Below, piece after piece: positions 18,898 to 27,623 of a DNA stretch of 44,889 nucleotides (position 1 is its first letter; each line of letters begins with the position of its first letter). The position numbers were made by a program, and so were the translations under genes. The DNA lies in assembly GCA_903918195.1 (NCBI GenBank), contig CAIXDS010000085.1, forward strand, positions 1-44,889, written 5' to 3'. The notes below the pieces were generated by a model. It did not search any database, had not been told where the DNA came from, and was given only the letters and a program-made list of their open reading frames with translations. Origin of the DNA: an uncultured Acetobacteraceae bacterium (GTDB lineage: Bacteria; Pseudomonadota; Alphaproteobacteria; Acetobacterales; Acetobacteraceae).

Positions 18898-19815
18898 TCA
18901 GCCGATGTACCGCCGGATCTCTCCGACGGGTCGATAGTTGTATGGGAGGATGTTGATGCCGATGCCGCCGTGGCTTGCCACGAGTCCCCGGCCTTCGTAG
19001 ACGGCGACATGGCCCCAAGGCGGGCCGCGGGCGCTCGAGGACGGGTAGAAGACGAGGTCGCCGACGAGTAGTGGTGCGCCGGGCTTGATGAGGTGCCCCT
19101 GGACGGTGAGCGTGCCCGTCCAGCCGACGGGGCTGCCGGGCCCGAAGTACCCGATGTGAGCGCCCGCCCCGGCCTGTGCCAGCACCCATGTCACGTACCC
19201 GGAGCAGTCGGTCGCAGGCGGTACGCGCGGCCAGGGCGGGAAGATGGAGCGCGAGCCGGACTGCGAGTAGGGCGCGGAGCCGCCGTAGACGACGATCGAG
19301 TGCGCGATGATCGTCGAGACGTTCGAGCGCTCGCGCTTGACGATGATCTGGCCCGCGAGGTATACGAGCCCCTTGCGGGCCTCGTTGGTGTACCCGCCGT
19401 GGCGCACCATCTGGTCGTGCGTGGCGCGGTTGTAGACGCCGGTCGTCTTGTAGTGCAGCGAGTGCTGGAACGCCTGGATTTGCCGCTTCGTGGCCGGGCC
19501 GACGCAGTTGCGCGGCGCGTCGTGTCGGAACTTCTTGCGCTTGAGCGCGCCTTCCATGAGTCTCACCGCGGGGCCGCACTGGGCGACGCCCTTACTGGCG
19601 TGCAGCGCGAACGGTCCCAGGAATGGCACGAATGGGTGGCCGCTCGGCGGGCCGGTGTGGACGAGGCCCTGGAGCGTGCCGTTGGACTGCGAGAGCGTCG
19701 TCGACGCGCCGCCCTGGGTGAGTTGTTTGGCGGCGTACGCTCCGCCGACGAGTGCGGCTGCGACGGCAAGGGCTACCGCACCGCCCTGGCGGTGTGCCTT
19801 AGTTATGCGCGGCAT
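18898..19815 (-). CDS. SAR-type endolysin, NlpC/P60 with peptidoglycan-binding domain
   Basis: 305 aa. N-terminal Ala/Gly-rich weak membrane helix (AVALAVAAALVGGAYAA), typical of signal-anchor-release endolysins that wait in the membrane until holins depolarise it. A PG_binding_1-type repeat at about 80-140 (GPATKRQIQAFQHSLHYKTT), then NlpC/P60 with C204 (TDCSGYVTW), H269 (WGHVAVYEG) and H282 (ASHGG). It cuts stem-peptide bonds. Main lysis enzyme; shares its anchor with the CAP protein. Confidence 0.85.
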   Translation of the reverse strand: MPRITKAHRQGGAVALAVAAALVGGAYAAKQLTQGGASTTLSQSNGTLQGLVHTGPPSGHPFVPFLGPFALHASKGVAQCGPAVRLMEGALKRKKFRHDAPRNCVGPATKRQIQAFQHSLHYKTTGVYNRATHDQMVRHGGYTNEARKGLVYLAGQIIVKRERSNVSTIIAHSIVVYGGSAPYSQSGSRSIFPPWPRVPPATDCSGYVTWVLAQAGAGAHIGYFGPGSPVGWTGTLTVQGHLIKPGAPLLVGDLVFYPSSSARGPPWGHVAVYEGRGLVASHGGIGINILPYNYRPVGEIRRYIG

Positions 19816-19816
19816 G

Positions 19817-20299
19817 TCAGAGCGTCCGGGAGAGGATGTAGATGACGACGAGCGCGCCGAGGATGATGCTCGCCTGCTTCTTCAGGCTGGCGTGGAGGAT
19901 GTCGAAGATCGCGCCCTCGACGCGGCCAAGGGATGCGCGGAACGCGTCGTTGATGGTCTCCTGCTTCGCTTCGGACGCGGACACGAGCTCGCCGGCTTGT
20001 TTGCGGCTGGACTTGCGGTGATCGGCGTCGTCGGCCGTGCCGGCGTCGACGACGCCTTCGGCATCCTCCTGGTGCTCGCGCTCCTGTTTGCGTTTGAGCT
20101 CGGCGAGGCTCGCGGTGAGAACGCCCATGGACGCGTCGACCTTGACGAGGTGCTTCTTGATCGCCTCAACGTCGATCTGGAGCGCGTCTACGTCGCCGAA
20201 GTGTTGTGTTGCGAGCGCGACGCTCTTGCGGATCTCGACGAGTTCGGCCGAGACTTCGCTGATCTTGTCGAGTACCTGAGCGATGCCGTCGTCCGTCAC
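19817..20299 (-). CDS. Tail-anchored coiled-coil membrane protein, 160 aa
   Basis: GTG at 20297-20299 with AGGAGG 4 nt upstream. Long coiled coil at about 5-75 (VSAELVEIRKSVALATQHFG; VEAIKKHLVKVDASMGVLTA), an acidic linker, and a C-terminal membrane helix ASIILGALVVIYILSRTL. Upstream of the endolysin; a coiled coil plus membrane anchor could be a spanin-like or lysis-timing protein, but Gram-positive phages normally lack spanins, so the role is open. Confidence 0.7.
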   Translation of the reverse strand: MTDDGIAQVLDKISEVSAELVEIRKSVALATQHFGDVDALQIDVEAIKKHLVKVDASMGVLTASLAELKRKQEREHQEDAEGVVDAGTADDADHRKSSRKQAGELVSASEAKQETINDAFRASLGRVEGAIFDILHASLKKQASIILGALVVIYILSRTL

Positions 20300-20382
20300 G
20301 ACGCCTCCTGAAAGTATCGAAACCGCATGGTTGAGCGGTGTTTGAGGGTGTGCGGGTCTGGATGGATGCTTGCGAGTCGCAT
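20296..20382 (-). CDS. 28-aa coupled micro-ORF
   Basis: Its ATG shares a base with the upstream stop (TAATG) and its stop overlaps the next GTG (GTGA), filling the 82-nt gap exactly. Basic peptide (MRLASIHPDPHTLKHRST). A coupling peptide is likely. Confidence 0.4.
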   Translation of the reverse strand: MRLASIHPDPHTLKHRSTMRFRYFQEAS

Positions 20383-21353
20383 TAGGCAAAGCGCCTCGCT
20401 CCGACGAAGTCGGTGCGGCCGGCGAGGCTCGAGATGCGAACCACCGCGCCCGTGTGCGGTGACTCGACGAACTTGCCGCCGCCGACGTAGATCCCGACGT
20501 GCCCGGGCCCGGTCTTGCCTGCCTCGAAGAAGACGGCGTCGCCGGCGCGTAGCTGGTTGGGCGCGACGGTCTTGCCTGCTTTGAATTGTTGCTGGCTGGT
20601 GCGGGGGATTTGGATGCCGCTCTTGGCCGCAGCCCATTGCAGGAGGCCTGAACAGTCGAAGCCGGTCTTGGGGTTGGAGCCGCCCCAGAGGTACGGCGTC
20701 CCCAGGTAGCGTCGGGCGACTTCGACGATGCTTGCGCCGGTCTTGTCGACGGTGCCTGTGCCGACCGCGTTGGGTGCGACGTGGACGGGTGCTGGCGTGA
20801 CGCGGGGCGCGATGGGGGTGGCGGTGGGGAGGGTGATGCTGGAGATGCCGGCGAGCTTGGCGTTGGAATCGAGGATGCTCTGGATGAGGCTGTTGCCGAC
20901 GTGGTCGACGTTGCTGGGTTGGCTTCCGAGGGTGATCGGCGCGGTACTCTGCGGTTGGAGGCTTGGTGCCTTTGCAGGCGCGGCGGTCCCCAGGAGTTGC
21001 CGCGCCTGCCCGAGTTCCCCCTGAACCTTCGCCGCGTACCCCGTGGGATCCGCTGGCCGTTGCACCGCTGCTGCACCCTTGCCGCCATGGACGCCGAGGC
21101 GCGCGAACTCCTGAGCGCGGTTCGCGTACGCCGCGGGCGACAGCGCCCATTGTGGCGAGTGTGTTCCGAGTGCGCCGACCTGGCTCCTTAGCTGGAACGG
21201 CCCGTAGGAGGCGTGTCCGCTGGCGACGTCTCCGGGTGTGAGCGCGTTGCGTGCGCCGTTCTCGACGAGGCTGTCTGCGAGCATCGCGACGGGGTCGGCT
21301 CCGGCTGCTGCTGCGGCTTTCTTGATGTTCTGGATGACGGTTGGGTCAGCCAC
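20382..21353 (-). CDS. Virion-associated NlpC/P60 peptidoglycan hydrolase
   Basis: 323 aa. N-terminal lysozyme-like segment (MLADSLVENGARNALTPGDV ... GPFQLRSQVG, with E31 as candidate acid), Ala/Pro linker, C-terminal NlpC/P60: C234 (FDCSGLLQW), H285 (GHVGIYVG), H300 (SPHTG). At the end of the tail/ejection gene cluster it most likely digests peptidoglycan during entry, unlike the lysis enzyme at 18898. GTG start. Confidence 0.8.
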   Translation of the reverse strand: MADPTVIQNIKKAAAAAGADPVAMLADSLVENGARNALTPGDVASGHASYGPFQLRSQVGALGTHSPQWALSPAAYANRAQEFARLGVHGGKGAAAVQRPADPTGYAAKVQGELGQARQLLGTAAPAKAPSLQPQSTAPITLGSQPSNVDHVGNSLIQSILDSNAKLAGISSITLPTATPIAPRVTPAPVHVAPNAVGTGTVDKTGASIVEVARRYLGTPYLWGGSNPKTGFDCSGLLQWAAAKSGIQIPRTSQQQFKAGKTVAPNQLRAGDAVFFEAGKTGPGHVGIYVGGGKFVESPHTGAVVRISSLAGRTDFVGARRFA

Positions 21354-21355
21354 GA

Positions 21356-21385
21356 TTGCGCCTCCCGTAGAAATCAGCGTAGAGT
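21356..21385 (+). promoter_or_regulatory. Promoter of the plus-strand membrane gene
   Basis: TTGCGC (21356-21361), 18-bp spacer, TAGAGT (21380-21385); the ATG at 21392 lies 6 nt after the -10, so the mRNA would be leaderless. Moderate match. Confidence 0.45.
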
Positions 21386-21391
21386 TCGCGC

Positions 21392-21568
21392 ATGGGGTGG
21401 GTCGAAATCGGAGCGACGTTTGCCGCGATGCTCGGCTTTGCCGGATGGACGGGCATGAACGACGAGGGCGGGAAGCGGAAGCGCCAGAACTTCCTCACGT
21501 CGGTCGGAGTTCTCTTGGTGATCCTGGCCGTGATCTTCGTCGCTGCGTGGATCGGGAACTCCAACTAG
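21392..21568 (+). CDS. Plus-strand two-helix membrane protein, 58 aa
   Basis: MGWVEIGATFAAMLGFAGWT is a first membrane segment, a basic loop MNDEGGKRKRQN follows, then VGVLLVILAVIFVAAWIG. The positive loop predicts both termini outside. It lies alone, antisense, in the gap between two virion genes of the minus-strand late operon, and overlaps the end of the 1232-aa gene by 4 nt. Such isolated, separately promoted membrane genes are often lysogenic-conversion or superinfection-exclusion genes. A minus-strand frame here (72 aa) lacks any such logic. Confidence 0.65.
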   Translation: MGWVEIGATFAAMLGFAGWTGMNDEGGKRKRQNFLTSVGVLLVILAVIFVAAWIGNSN

Positions 21569-24500
21569 CCGCCCCACTTCTTCGTCTTGGGGGCGTCGTA
21601 CTTCTTCTCCTTGGCGTTGGCGAGGTCGTTGATCGGGCCCTGGTTCGGAACGTCGTAGAGCGGTAGGCCGAACACGCGCGAGAGGTCGCCGAGGACTCCA
21701 CCGACAGGGCGAGCGCCTGGTCGCTGATCCCACGGAACCGTGTTCGGGTTCCACGCTGTCTTGTGGCCGGCGCCGGTGTACGTCTTGCGCTTCTCACTGA
21801 CGAACGGGATCGAGTCAGGCGCCATGCCCGTGCGCGGCTTGAACTTGCTGATGCCGGGGATCTGGTACGCGAGCTGGCTTGCGAGGAACCGGTTCATGTC
21901 AACGGGCTTGGTGTTGCCGAGTTGGTTCTTGAGTTCCTGCTGCGCGTAGTTGACTCCGACTGCGAGAGGCGGCGACAGCAGGCTCCCGAGCTTGGACGCA
22001 ATCGGCTGCGGCTGCGTGAGCGTGTCGAGGAATCCGCCAATCGTGTTCTGGGGAGAGGCCTGACCGAGGCCGACGACGCGCGTGAACGCGTTCTTCCCGA
22101 TCACGTGCTGGAAGAGCGGCAGGAAATCCTGCATCCAGCTAGGCCACGCGCCGTGCTCCTTGCGGTACTGATCGCCGTACTGGCTGAGCGCGTTGATGAA
22201 CGCCATGCGCCGCGGGTGCTCGATCGGGAGCGTGTAGAGCATGAGCTTCGCGACGTGACCCAGCCAGTTATGGAATAGGATGAACTGGCCCGCGCGGCGG
22301 CCTAGCTTGCCTTCAGGCTTGCTCATATCGCCCGTGAACTTGATCGCCCAATCGATCGCCTTGTTCTGGAGTTCCGGATTGATGTCGCCCTTGGCGACGC
22401 CCCGGGCGTACTCGTCGAAGGCCATATTTGCCTCGCGCGCGCCCTTGATCATCGGCTTGCGGGACTTCGCGAAGTTAGCGGCGTATCGGGAGAAGTCCTC
22501 GCCGACGCGGTTCAGGTGCATCATCCCGCCCATGTACTTCGTGAGCGGGTTGTGCGCGTCCGCGCGCGAGAGCACGCCGGAGACGCCTGCTCCGCGCAGA
22601 GTGTGTGGGACGAGACTCGGGTCGCGGATCGCTCGAGCTGCCATCGCGAAGTCCTTCGGGCCCGCGCCGGCGTAGAGCGCCATCGGGATCGAGCCTGCAC
22701 TGTTGCCGAGCAAGGTGCTTGGGAAGAGGCTGATGAGGACGCGCTGGTACTGCTTGATGGCCTTGTCGTACACGCTGCGGCTAGTGGGGCGCGTGTAGTC
22801 CATGACGCGGTTCCATGCGCCTTCGGGGATGAAGGTGCCTTTCTCGCCGCGCGGAACACTCCACGTCTGGCCCGGGATCGGCTTCTTCGTGGCGCCCTCG
22901 AGAGCGTGCGCGAACTGGCTACGCGTCTCGGCTTCTTGGTGGTAGTAGTCGTGCGCGCCGACGGGGTTGTCCTGGAGGTCATTCTGGAGGCGACGTAAGG
23001 CGCGCGCGTTGTGGTCGCTCACGAACACGTGACCCTCGGGGAGCACGTCACCAGCGGTTGCTGCCGTGCCGAGTTGCTCCATCACGGCTTGATGGGCGCC
23101 AAGGCTTGTGCGCATCCGTTGGGCGTGGATGTTTTCGCGGACGGGGACGGTCGGGTCGATGAGGTACTGGCCGGACGTGAAGGCTTCCCCAGTGGATGCC
23201 TTCTGGCGTGCGAAGCGGTCCGTGAAGCGCGTAGCGGATCCAGGGCCAGGCGTAAACGGGTTTCGTTGGAACGGTGGCGGTGGCGTGTACGCCACGCGCA
23301 CGGGAGCAGCCCCGCCACCTGCGAGGTGTTGCTGCGCGAACTCGTCGACGGCCTGCGAGTAGGCGCCTTCGAGCGCCGCGTACTGCGTATCATCGAGTTT
23401 CGCCGCCGCGGGACTCATGTACTCCTCGCGGAGTTTCATGACGTGCTGCGCGAGTGGGTCGCCGGCTCGCGCGGAGCTGATGATCAGCGGCTCGTGCGCG
23501 CGGTATTGCGCGGCCGTCTCCCCAAAGCGATCAGCCGTGACCAGCGCGGCACTCGTATTATTCGCGACTCCAGCGTGCGCCGAGAGGAACTGGTGATCCT
23601 TCTCCGAGAGCGTCTTCGTGGTCGGGATGACCCTATCGCGCCAGAATTTGACTTGCCCGGCGGCGGCGCTCTTCGGCCCGTCGATCGCGGTCTGGCGCTC
23701 GTAATGCGCGAGGATCTTCCCGGGTTGCCCGCCGGCGTGCTGATAGGCGCTGAGGACTTCAGCGCGCTGCTTGTTGACGGCCTTGAGCCCGTGCGCGTAC
23801 GCGATCTGCGCGGCGACGTGGTCGGGCGCGATGTGATTCGTCACCGAGCGGACGATGTTGTCGACCTGCCCGGCCTCGAGGTGCTTCGCGAAGCGCGGCG
23901 ACTTGGACGCGAGGACGTCGCTGGCGAGTTGGCCGCTGGCGGTGTAGAGGTTCTTGCTGCGCACCCCGCGATCTAATGGTGCGCGCGTCGGGGTGCTAGC
24001 GAGGTTCACCAAGCGCTGCGCACCCTCACCCGGCACCAAGCGCCCCGCCTCACCCAGCGTCTTACCGACGCCGCCTACTAGCGACTCGGCGTAGTACGGG
24101 TGCGACTCGCTGTACGCGAGCGGGTCTTGCAGGAACCCGCCGACCTGGTCGCCCACCACGCCGCCAAGCTGACTCGCAGCGCGCCCGATGTGCCCGCTCG
24201 CGGCCTCCTGCCCGATCCCGACGACGGCGCTTGGCAGGGATCCGGTGGTGATCACGTCGCTCGCGAAGTTCTTTGCCAGTCGGGCGAGCATGTTCGGCGG
24301 CTTCGAGTACGCGTGCTTGATTAGGTCGAGTCCAACGAGGCCCTGGAGTTCCTGCTTGTGCCATCCGAGTTTCAGCGCCTTGTCGTTGAAGACCTTGGTC
24401 TGTGCGGGCGAGAGGCCCACGGCCGCGAGTTGCTGCGGCGTGACGCTCTTCGTTGCGGCGCCGGCGGGCGCGACGAGGTCAACGCTGGGGATGATCCGCG

Positions 24501-25263
24501 GGAGGTTCAGGCCCGTGTTCTGGAGGATGCTGCTGGCCTTGGTGCTGGTGACCCACTTGTCGGGCGTCTTGATCGTCGGGTTGCCGGTGATGTCGCCCCA
24601 GAGGATGCTCGGGGTGGACTGGCCGCCGATGCCGAGCGCCTTCATCGTCTCGACTGCGCCGGTGCCGAATCCTAGGTCTGCCTTGTGCGCCGCACTGGCT
24701 AGGGCATTGCCGATGCCAGGGTGGCCCGTGGTGGCTTGTGCGGGGTTGGCGTCGGCGTAGGCGCGGATCTGGTTGAAGGTGGGTGCACCCCGGCTCCCGG
24801 TGGGGAGCAGGGTAGGCGAGGCGGGAGCCGGGGTGCGTTGCGGCGCCTGGACGAGAGGCGGCGCAGGTGGAGCGCCAAGCACGAGCGGCGCGAGGCTCCG
24901 CGGAGCCTTAGCGGTCGTCTTGGCGCTAGCTGGGAGCATCGACTGCGGGATGCGCTGCGTGCTCTTAGGTGGCGGCGCGGCCTTGGTGGGAGCCGTGGCG
25001 TGCGATTTGAGGATTTGCGCGGCTGCGCTCGCCTGCGCCTTCCGCTGCGGAGCCGTGAGCAACCCGCCTTGCGCGAGTAGCTGTTGATGCGCCTTCGCGA
25101 GCGCGACGTGCGCGGTCAGGTTCGGGATCCGCGTGTTCGCCGCGGGCGCGTGCGTCTTGCTGATGCCCTGGAACGGCGAGCCCCTCACCGTCGTCGTCAA
25201 GCCCAGCGGCAGGCTGACGCGCCCCGGCGTCGGCGGCGCGGGACCAGACTTCTGAGGAGGCAC
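21565..25263 (-). CDS. Large internal virion/ejection protein, 1232 aa
   Basis: The largest gene. Pro/Ala/Thr-rich low-complexity N-terminus (about 1-150), then a long mostly helical body; residues about 790-1050 include hydrophobic and amphipathic segments (LISLFPSTLLGNSAGSIPMA; AGQFILFHNWLGHVAKLMLY). Size and position after the tail genes match internal or ejected core proteins of podoviruses. No enzymatic motif is convincing. GTG start directly after the upstream TAG. Moderate certainty for virion role, low for mechanism. Confidence 0.75.
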   Translation of the reverse strand: MPPQKSGPAPPTPGRVSLPLGLTTTVRGSPFQGISKTHAPAANTRIPNLTAHVALAKAHQQLLAQGGLLTAPQRKAQASAAAQILKSHATAPTKAAPPPKSTQRIPQSMLPASAKTTAKAPRSLAPLVLGAPPAPPLVQAPQRTPAPASPTLLPTGSRGAPTFNQIRAYADANPAQATTGHPGIGNALASAAHKADLGFGTGAVETMKALGIGGQSTPSILWGDITGNPTIKTPDKWVTSTKASSILQNTGLNLPRIIPSVDLVAPAGAATKSVTPQQLAAVGLSPAQTKVFNDKALKLGWHKQELQGLVGLDLIKHAYSKPPNMLARLAKNFASDVITTGSLPSAVVGIGQEAASGHIGRAASQLGGVVGDQVGGFLQDPLAYSESHPYYAESLVGGVGKTLGEAGRLVPGEGAQRLVNLASTPTRAPLDRGVRSKNLYTASGQLASDVLASKSPRFAKHLEAGQVDNIVRSVTNHIAPDHVAAQIAYAHGLKAVNKQRAEVLSAYQHAGGQPGKILAHYERQTAIDGPKSAAAGQVKFWRDRVIPTTKTLSEKDHQFLSAHAGVANNTSAALVTADRFGETAAQYRAHEPLIISSARAGDPLAQHVMKLREEYMSPAAAKLDDTQYAALEGAYSQAVDEFAQQHLAGGGAAPVRVAYTPPPPFQRNPFTPGPGSATRFTDRFARQKASTGEAFTSGQYLIDPTVPVRENIHAQRMRTSLGAHQAVMEQLGTAATAGDVLPEGHVFVSDHNARALRRLQNDLQDNPVGAHDYYHQEAETRSQFAHALEGATKKPIPGQTWSVPRGEKGTFIPEGAWNRVMDYTRPTSRSVYDKAIKQYQRVLISLFPSTLLGNSAGSIPMALYAGAGPKDFAMAARAIRDPSLVPHTLRGAGVSGVLSRADAHNPLTKYMGGMMHLNRVGEDFSRYAANFAKSRKPMIKGAREANMAFDEYARGVAKGDINPELQNKAIDWAIKFTGDMSKPEGKLGRRAGQFILFHNWLGHVAKLMLYTLPIEHPRRMAFINALSQYGDQYRKEHGAWPSWMQDFLPLFQHVIGKNAFTRVVGLGQASPQNTIGGFLDTLTQPQPIASKLGSLLSPPLAVGVNYAQQELKNQLGNTKPVDMNRFLASQLAYQIPGISKFKPRTGMAPDSIPFVSEKRKTYTGAGHKTAWNPNTVPWDQRPGARPVGGVLGDLSRVFGLPLYDVPNQGPINDLANAKEKKYDAPKTKKWGG

Positions 25264-26523
25264 CTACTTGGGCCTCGCGCCGAGCGCCACGCGGATCTGC
25301 GCGCCCTTGCCGGGGTTCTGGCCCAGCAGACTGCGGTACTGCGCGTCCCACTGCGCCGGAGTCACGCCGCTCGAGACGCTCGCGCTCGGCACGGATTCGT
25401 AGTGCGTGGTCGACCCGACGTTCTTGTAACCGGGCGGCGACCAGTCGGCGCGACTCGCGTGCTTGGTCGTGACGGGTCCGTTGGGCTTGTTGTTGGCGAA
25501 GTCCCAGGGCTGGATCGTGACGTCGAAGCCCTTCGCGGCGCGCGTCGTCGAACCCTTACTCGCCGCCGGCGTGAGCGCCTTGATCGCAGCCGGGACACCC
25601 GAGAGGCCCTTCGCGGCTTTGGTCTGCGCGGCAGTGAGCTTGACCTGGCCCTGCGCGATCTTCTGCGCACCCTGCTTGAGCTTCGCCTTATCGGTAGCGG
25701 TCTTCTCGGCCAGCGCGTCGCGCTTGATCTGCGCGCTCGTCGCCGCGGTATTCGCCGAGGTGTTGACCTTAGCGGCGCCGAGCTCGTAACTATTGAGGGC
25801 AGCGTTCTGCTTCTGGGTGAGTTGGCTCTTGGCGAGGCCTTCGTTGAATTTCTCTGTCTTGGCTTGGAATGCGCGCGTCTTCGCATCCCCAATCAGCGAC
25901 GGAATCGTGGCCGACAGGGAGGCGGTGCCCGAGGCGATGGTGTTGGCGCGGTTCTGCTGCGCCGCGTTCACCTGAGCCGCGCCCGTACGCTCAAGCAAGG
26001 CTTGCCACGCGGATCCCGCTGCGGGTGCCGCGGAGGCGTACGCGTTCGTCTGCGCGGCGAGCGCGGGCGTGCCGGAGTCCTGCAACTGGGTGGGGTTCGC
26101 TCCGGCGCCAGCCGAGATGCCGAATTGGGCGGCGTGCTGCTGCGCGAGGTCACGCCCAGCGGCGTACTGGTTCTGCGCGGCCTGGCCCGCCTGCTGGATG
26201 CTGCCCTGCATGCCGGTGGCGAGCTGCCCCGCGACGGCTTCGCTGGCCCTGTACGGGGCGTAGATGGCGGTGGGGTCGACCTGCGGGACGGCGCCCTGTA
26301 GTTGGGCGAGTGCGGTGTGGAATGCGGCCATCGCGTTGCCCGTCGCGGCCTGATCAGCGGTCTGCTTCGGCGCTGCGGGGGCCTTGGGAGTGCCGGCGTT
26401 GGGGTGGTTCGTGGCCCAGCGCTGCGCCGTGAACGCCTTCCACCCGGGCGATCCGGCCTTGGGTGCCGCGCTGACGGGTAGCGCTTGGCCGCCACGCGGC
26501 GCTCCGGGCAGTGGAGTCGCCAT
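25264..26523 (-). CDS. Ala/Gln-rich internal virion protein, 419 aa
   Basis: Mostly helical, rich in Ala, Gln, Thr and Lys, with long coiled segments (about 60-300; LTQKQNAALNSYELGAAKVN, AEKTATDKAKLKQGAQKIAQ). Such proteins form the internal core or pore of podoviral particles. Start ATG overlaps the previous stop (TAATG). No enzymatic motif. Confidence 0.65.
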   Translation of the reverse strand: MATPLPGAPRGGQALPVSAAPKAGSPGWKAFTAQRWATNHPNAGTPKAPAAPKQTADQAATGNAMAAFHTALAQLQGAVPQVDPTAIYAPYRASEAVAGQLATGMQGSIQQAGQAAQNQYAAGRDLAQQHAAQFGISAGAGANPTQLQDSGTPALAAQTNAYASAAPAAGSAWQALLERTGAAQVNAAQQNRANTIASGTASLSATIPSLIGDAKTRAFQAKTEKFNEGLAKSQLTQKQNAALNSYELGAAKVNTSANTAATSAQIKRDALAEKTATDKAKLKQGAQKIAQGQVKLTAAQTKAAKGLSGVPAAIKALTPAASKGSTTRAAKGFDVTIQPWDFANNKPNGPVTTKHASRADWSPPGYKNVGSTTHYESVPSASVSSGVTPAQWDAQYRSLLGQNPGKGAQIRVALGARPK

Positions 26524-27107
26524 TACGGTGTCACCCCGAGAGTCGGTACGGTGCTCGTGCCTGCGAGCTGGGAGAGCATGCGGTTAAACACGTTCGACTG
26601 CAGCGTGTGCTCACCGCTGAGCAGGTTGCGGGCCTGGGCGGCTTGCTGATCGGCGTACTGCTGGCCCGCGTAGTTCTGCGCGTGCACCGCCGCGCCGGAG
26701 AAGAGCGCGCCGTGTGCGTTCGCGTTGTCCTGGTAGCCCTGCGATTGGGTTTGCCAACCGCGGCCTAGTGTGCCGATGTCGCCCTTGACGTTCGGGTCGC
26801 CGACAAGCGAGTTGTTCTGCGCGATCAGGTCAGCGAGCCCGGTCATGTATTGCGGGTCTAGCTTGGCGGCATTCCAGTAGTCGACCGGCGGCGCTGCGGC
26901 AGCGGGAGCAGCGGCAGCGGGAGCAGCCTGGAGTGGCGCAGGCGCACTCAACCCGGGCGCAAGCTGCCCATTCGGATTCCCCACATCGCCTGGCCGGTAG
27001 CCCGGCAATCCAACGTTCTGGGGGCCGACGCCGGGGTTCAGGTTCGGGAGCTTGGGCTTCGCGGGAGCGGTTTGCGCCACGGGCTTGATCAACAAGTTAG
27101 GTGGCAT
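26523..27107 (-). CDS. Internal virion/tail protein, 194 aa
   Basis: Pro/Gly/Ala-rich N-terminal half, then a Gln/Ala helical half (NYAGQQYADQQAAQARNLLS) resembling part of the 419-aa neighbour, so both may pack together. Structural role by context only. Confidence 0.6.
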   Translation of the reverse strand: MPPNLLIKPVAQTAPAKPKLPNLNPGVGPQNVGLPGYRPGDVGNPNGQLAPGLSAPAPLQAAPAAAAPAAAAPPVDYWNAAKLDPQYMTGLADLIAQNNSLVGDPNVKGDIGTLGRGWQTQSQGYQDNANAHGALFSGAAVHAQNYAGQQYADQQAAQARNLLSGEHTLQSNVFNRMLSQLAGTSTVPTLGVTP

Positions 27108-27116
27108 AGGGGGCTC

Positions 27117-27623
27117 CTAGAGTGAGATCAGGCATACGTTGAGTTCGGCTCCGTTGTAGCCCACTGCGGGCCCGAGCGTTGTCGCGCCACCGTCCTGCTC
27201 GGTGACGAGTTCCATGTAATCGCCCGCGTTGAGGGTGATCGAATCTGACCCGGCCACGCGTCCGTAACCGTTGACTGGGACGGATGGGCGGATGTCGTTG
27301 CCGAAGCGGCTCGATCCGCCGTTGACGCTGACCCAGCCTTGCCGGTGAGTACCGGCGGCGCTGATGGCGAACACGATGTTCCACTTCACGTCGTAGATGC
27401 CCTGTGTGCGGCAGGTGACGCGAGTCGGGGTCGCGATGTTGAACATGCCGTCGGTGTCGCGCGCGGCGGTGGTAAAGCTGATCACGTCGGCGCCGTTGGC
27501 GATGCTCTGCGCGCCGGGCTGCGCGACGTAGCAGAGCGGCATGCTGAGGATGCGATCCATGCCCCTGGTGATGTTGCTGCGCGCGGGCTGGTTGAGCGCG
27601 GCGTACGTCTCGCGTGTGCTCAC
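27117..27623 (-). CDS. C1q/TNF-like jelly-roll virion protein, 168 aa
   Basis: IYDVKWNIVFAISAAGTHRQ, GYGRVAGSDSITLNAGDYME and NGAELNVCLISL have the strand order of C1q-like trimer domains found in phage decoration and receptor-binding proteins. Probably on the virion surface at the tail. GTG start coupled as GTGA. Confidence 0.65.
   Translation of the reverse strand: MSTRETYAALNQPARSNITRGMDRILSMPLCYVAQPGAQSIANGADVISFTTAARDTDGMFNIATPTRVTCRTQGIYDVKWNIVFAISAAGTHRQGWVSVNGGSSRFGNDIRPSVPVNGYGRVAGSDSITLNAGDYMELVTEQDGGATTLGPAVGYNGAELNVCLISL

Noticed and set aside
21346-21564. 72-aa minus-strand frame opposite the two-helix gene
   Set aside because: No ribosome site or fold pattern, and it overlaps the stop/start logic of its neighbours; the plus-strand frame gives clear membrane helices.
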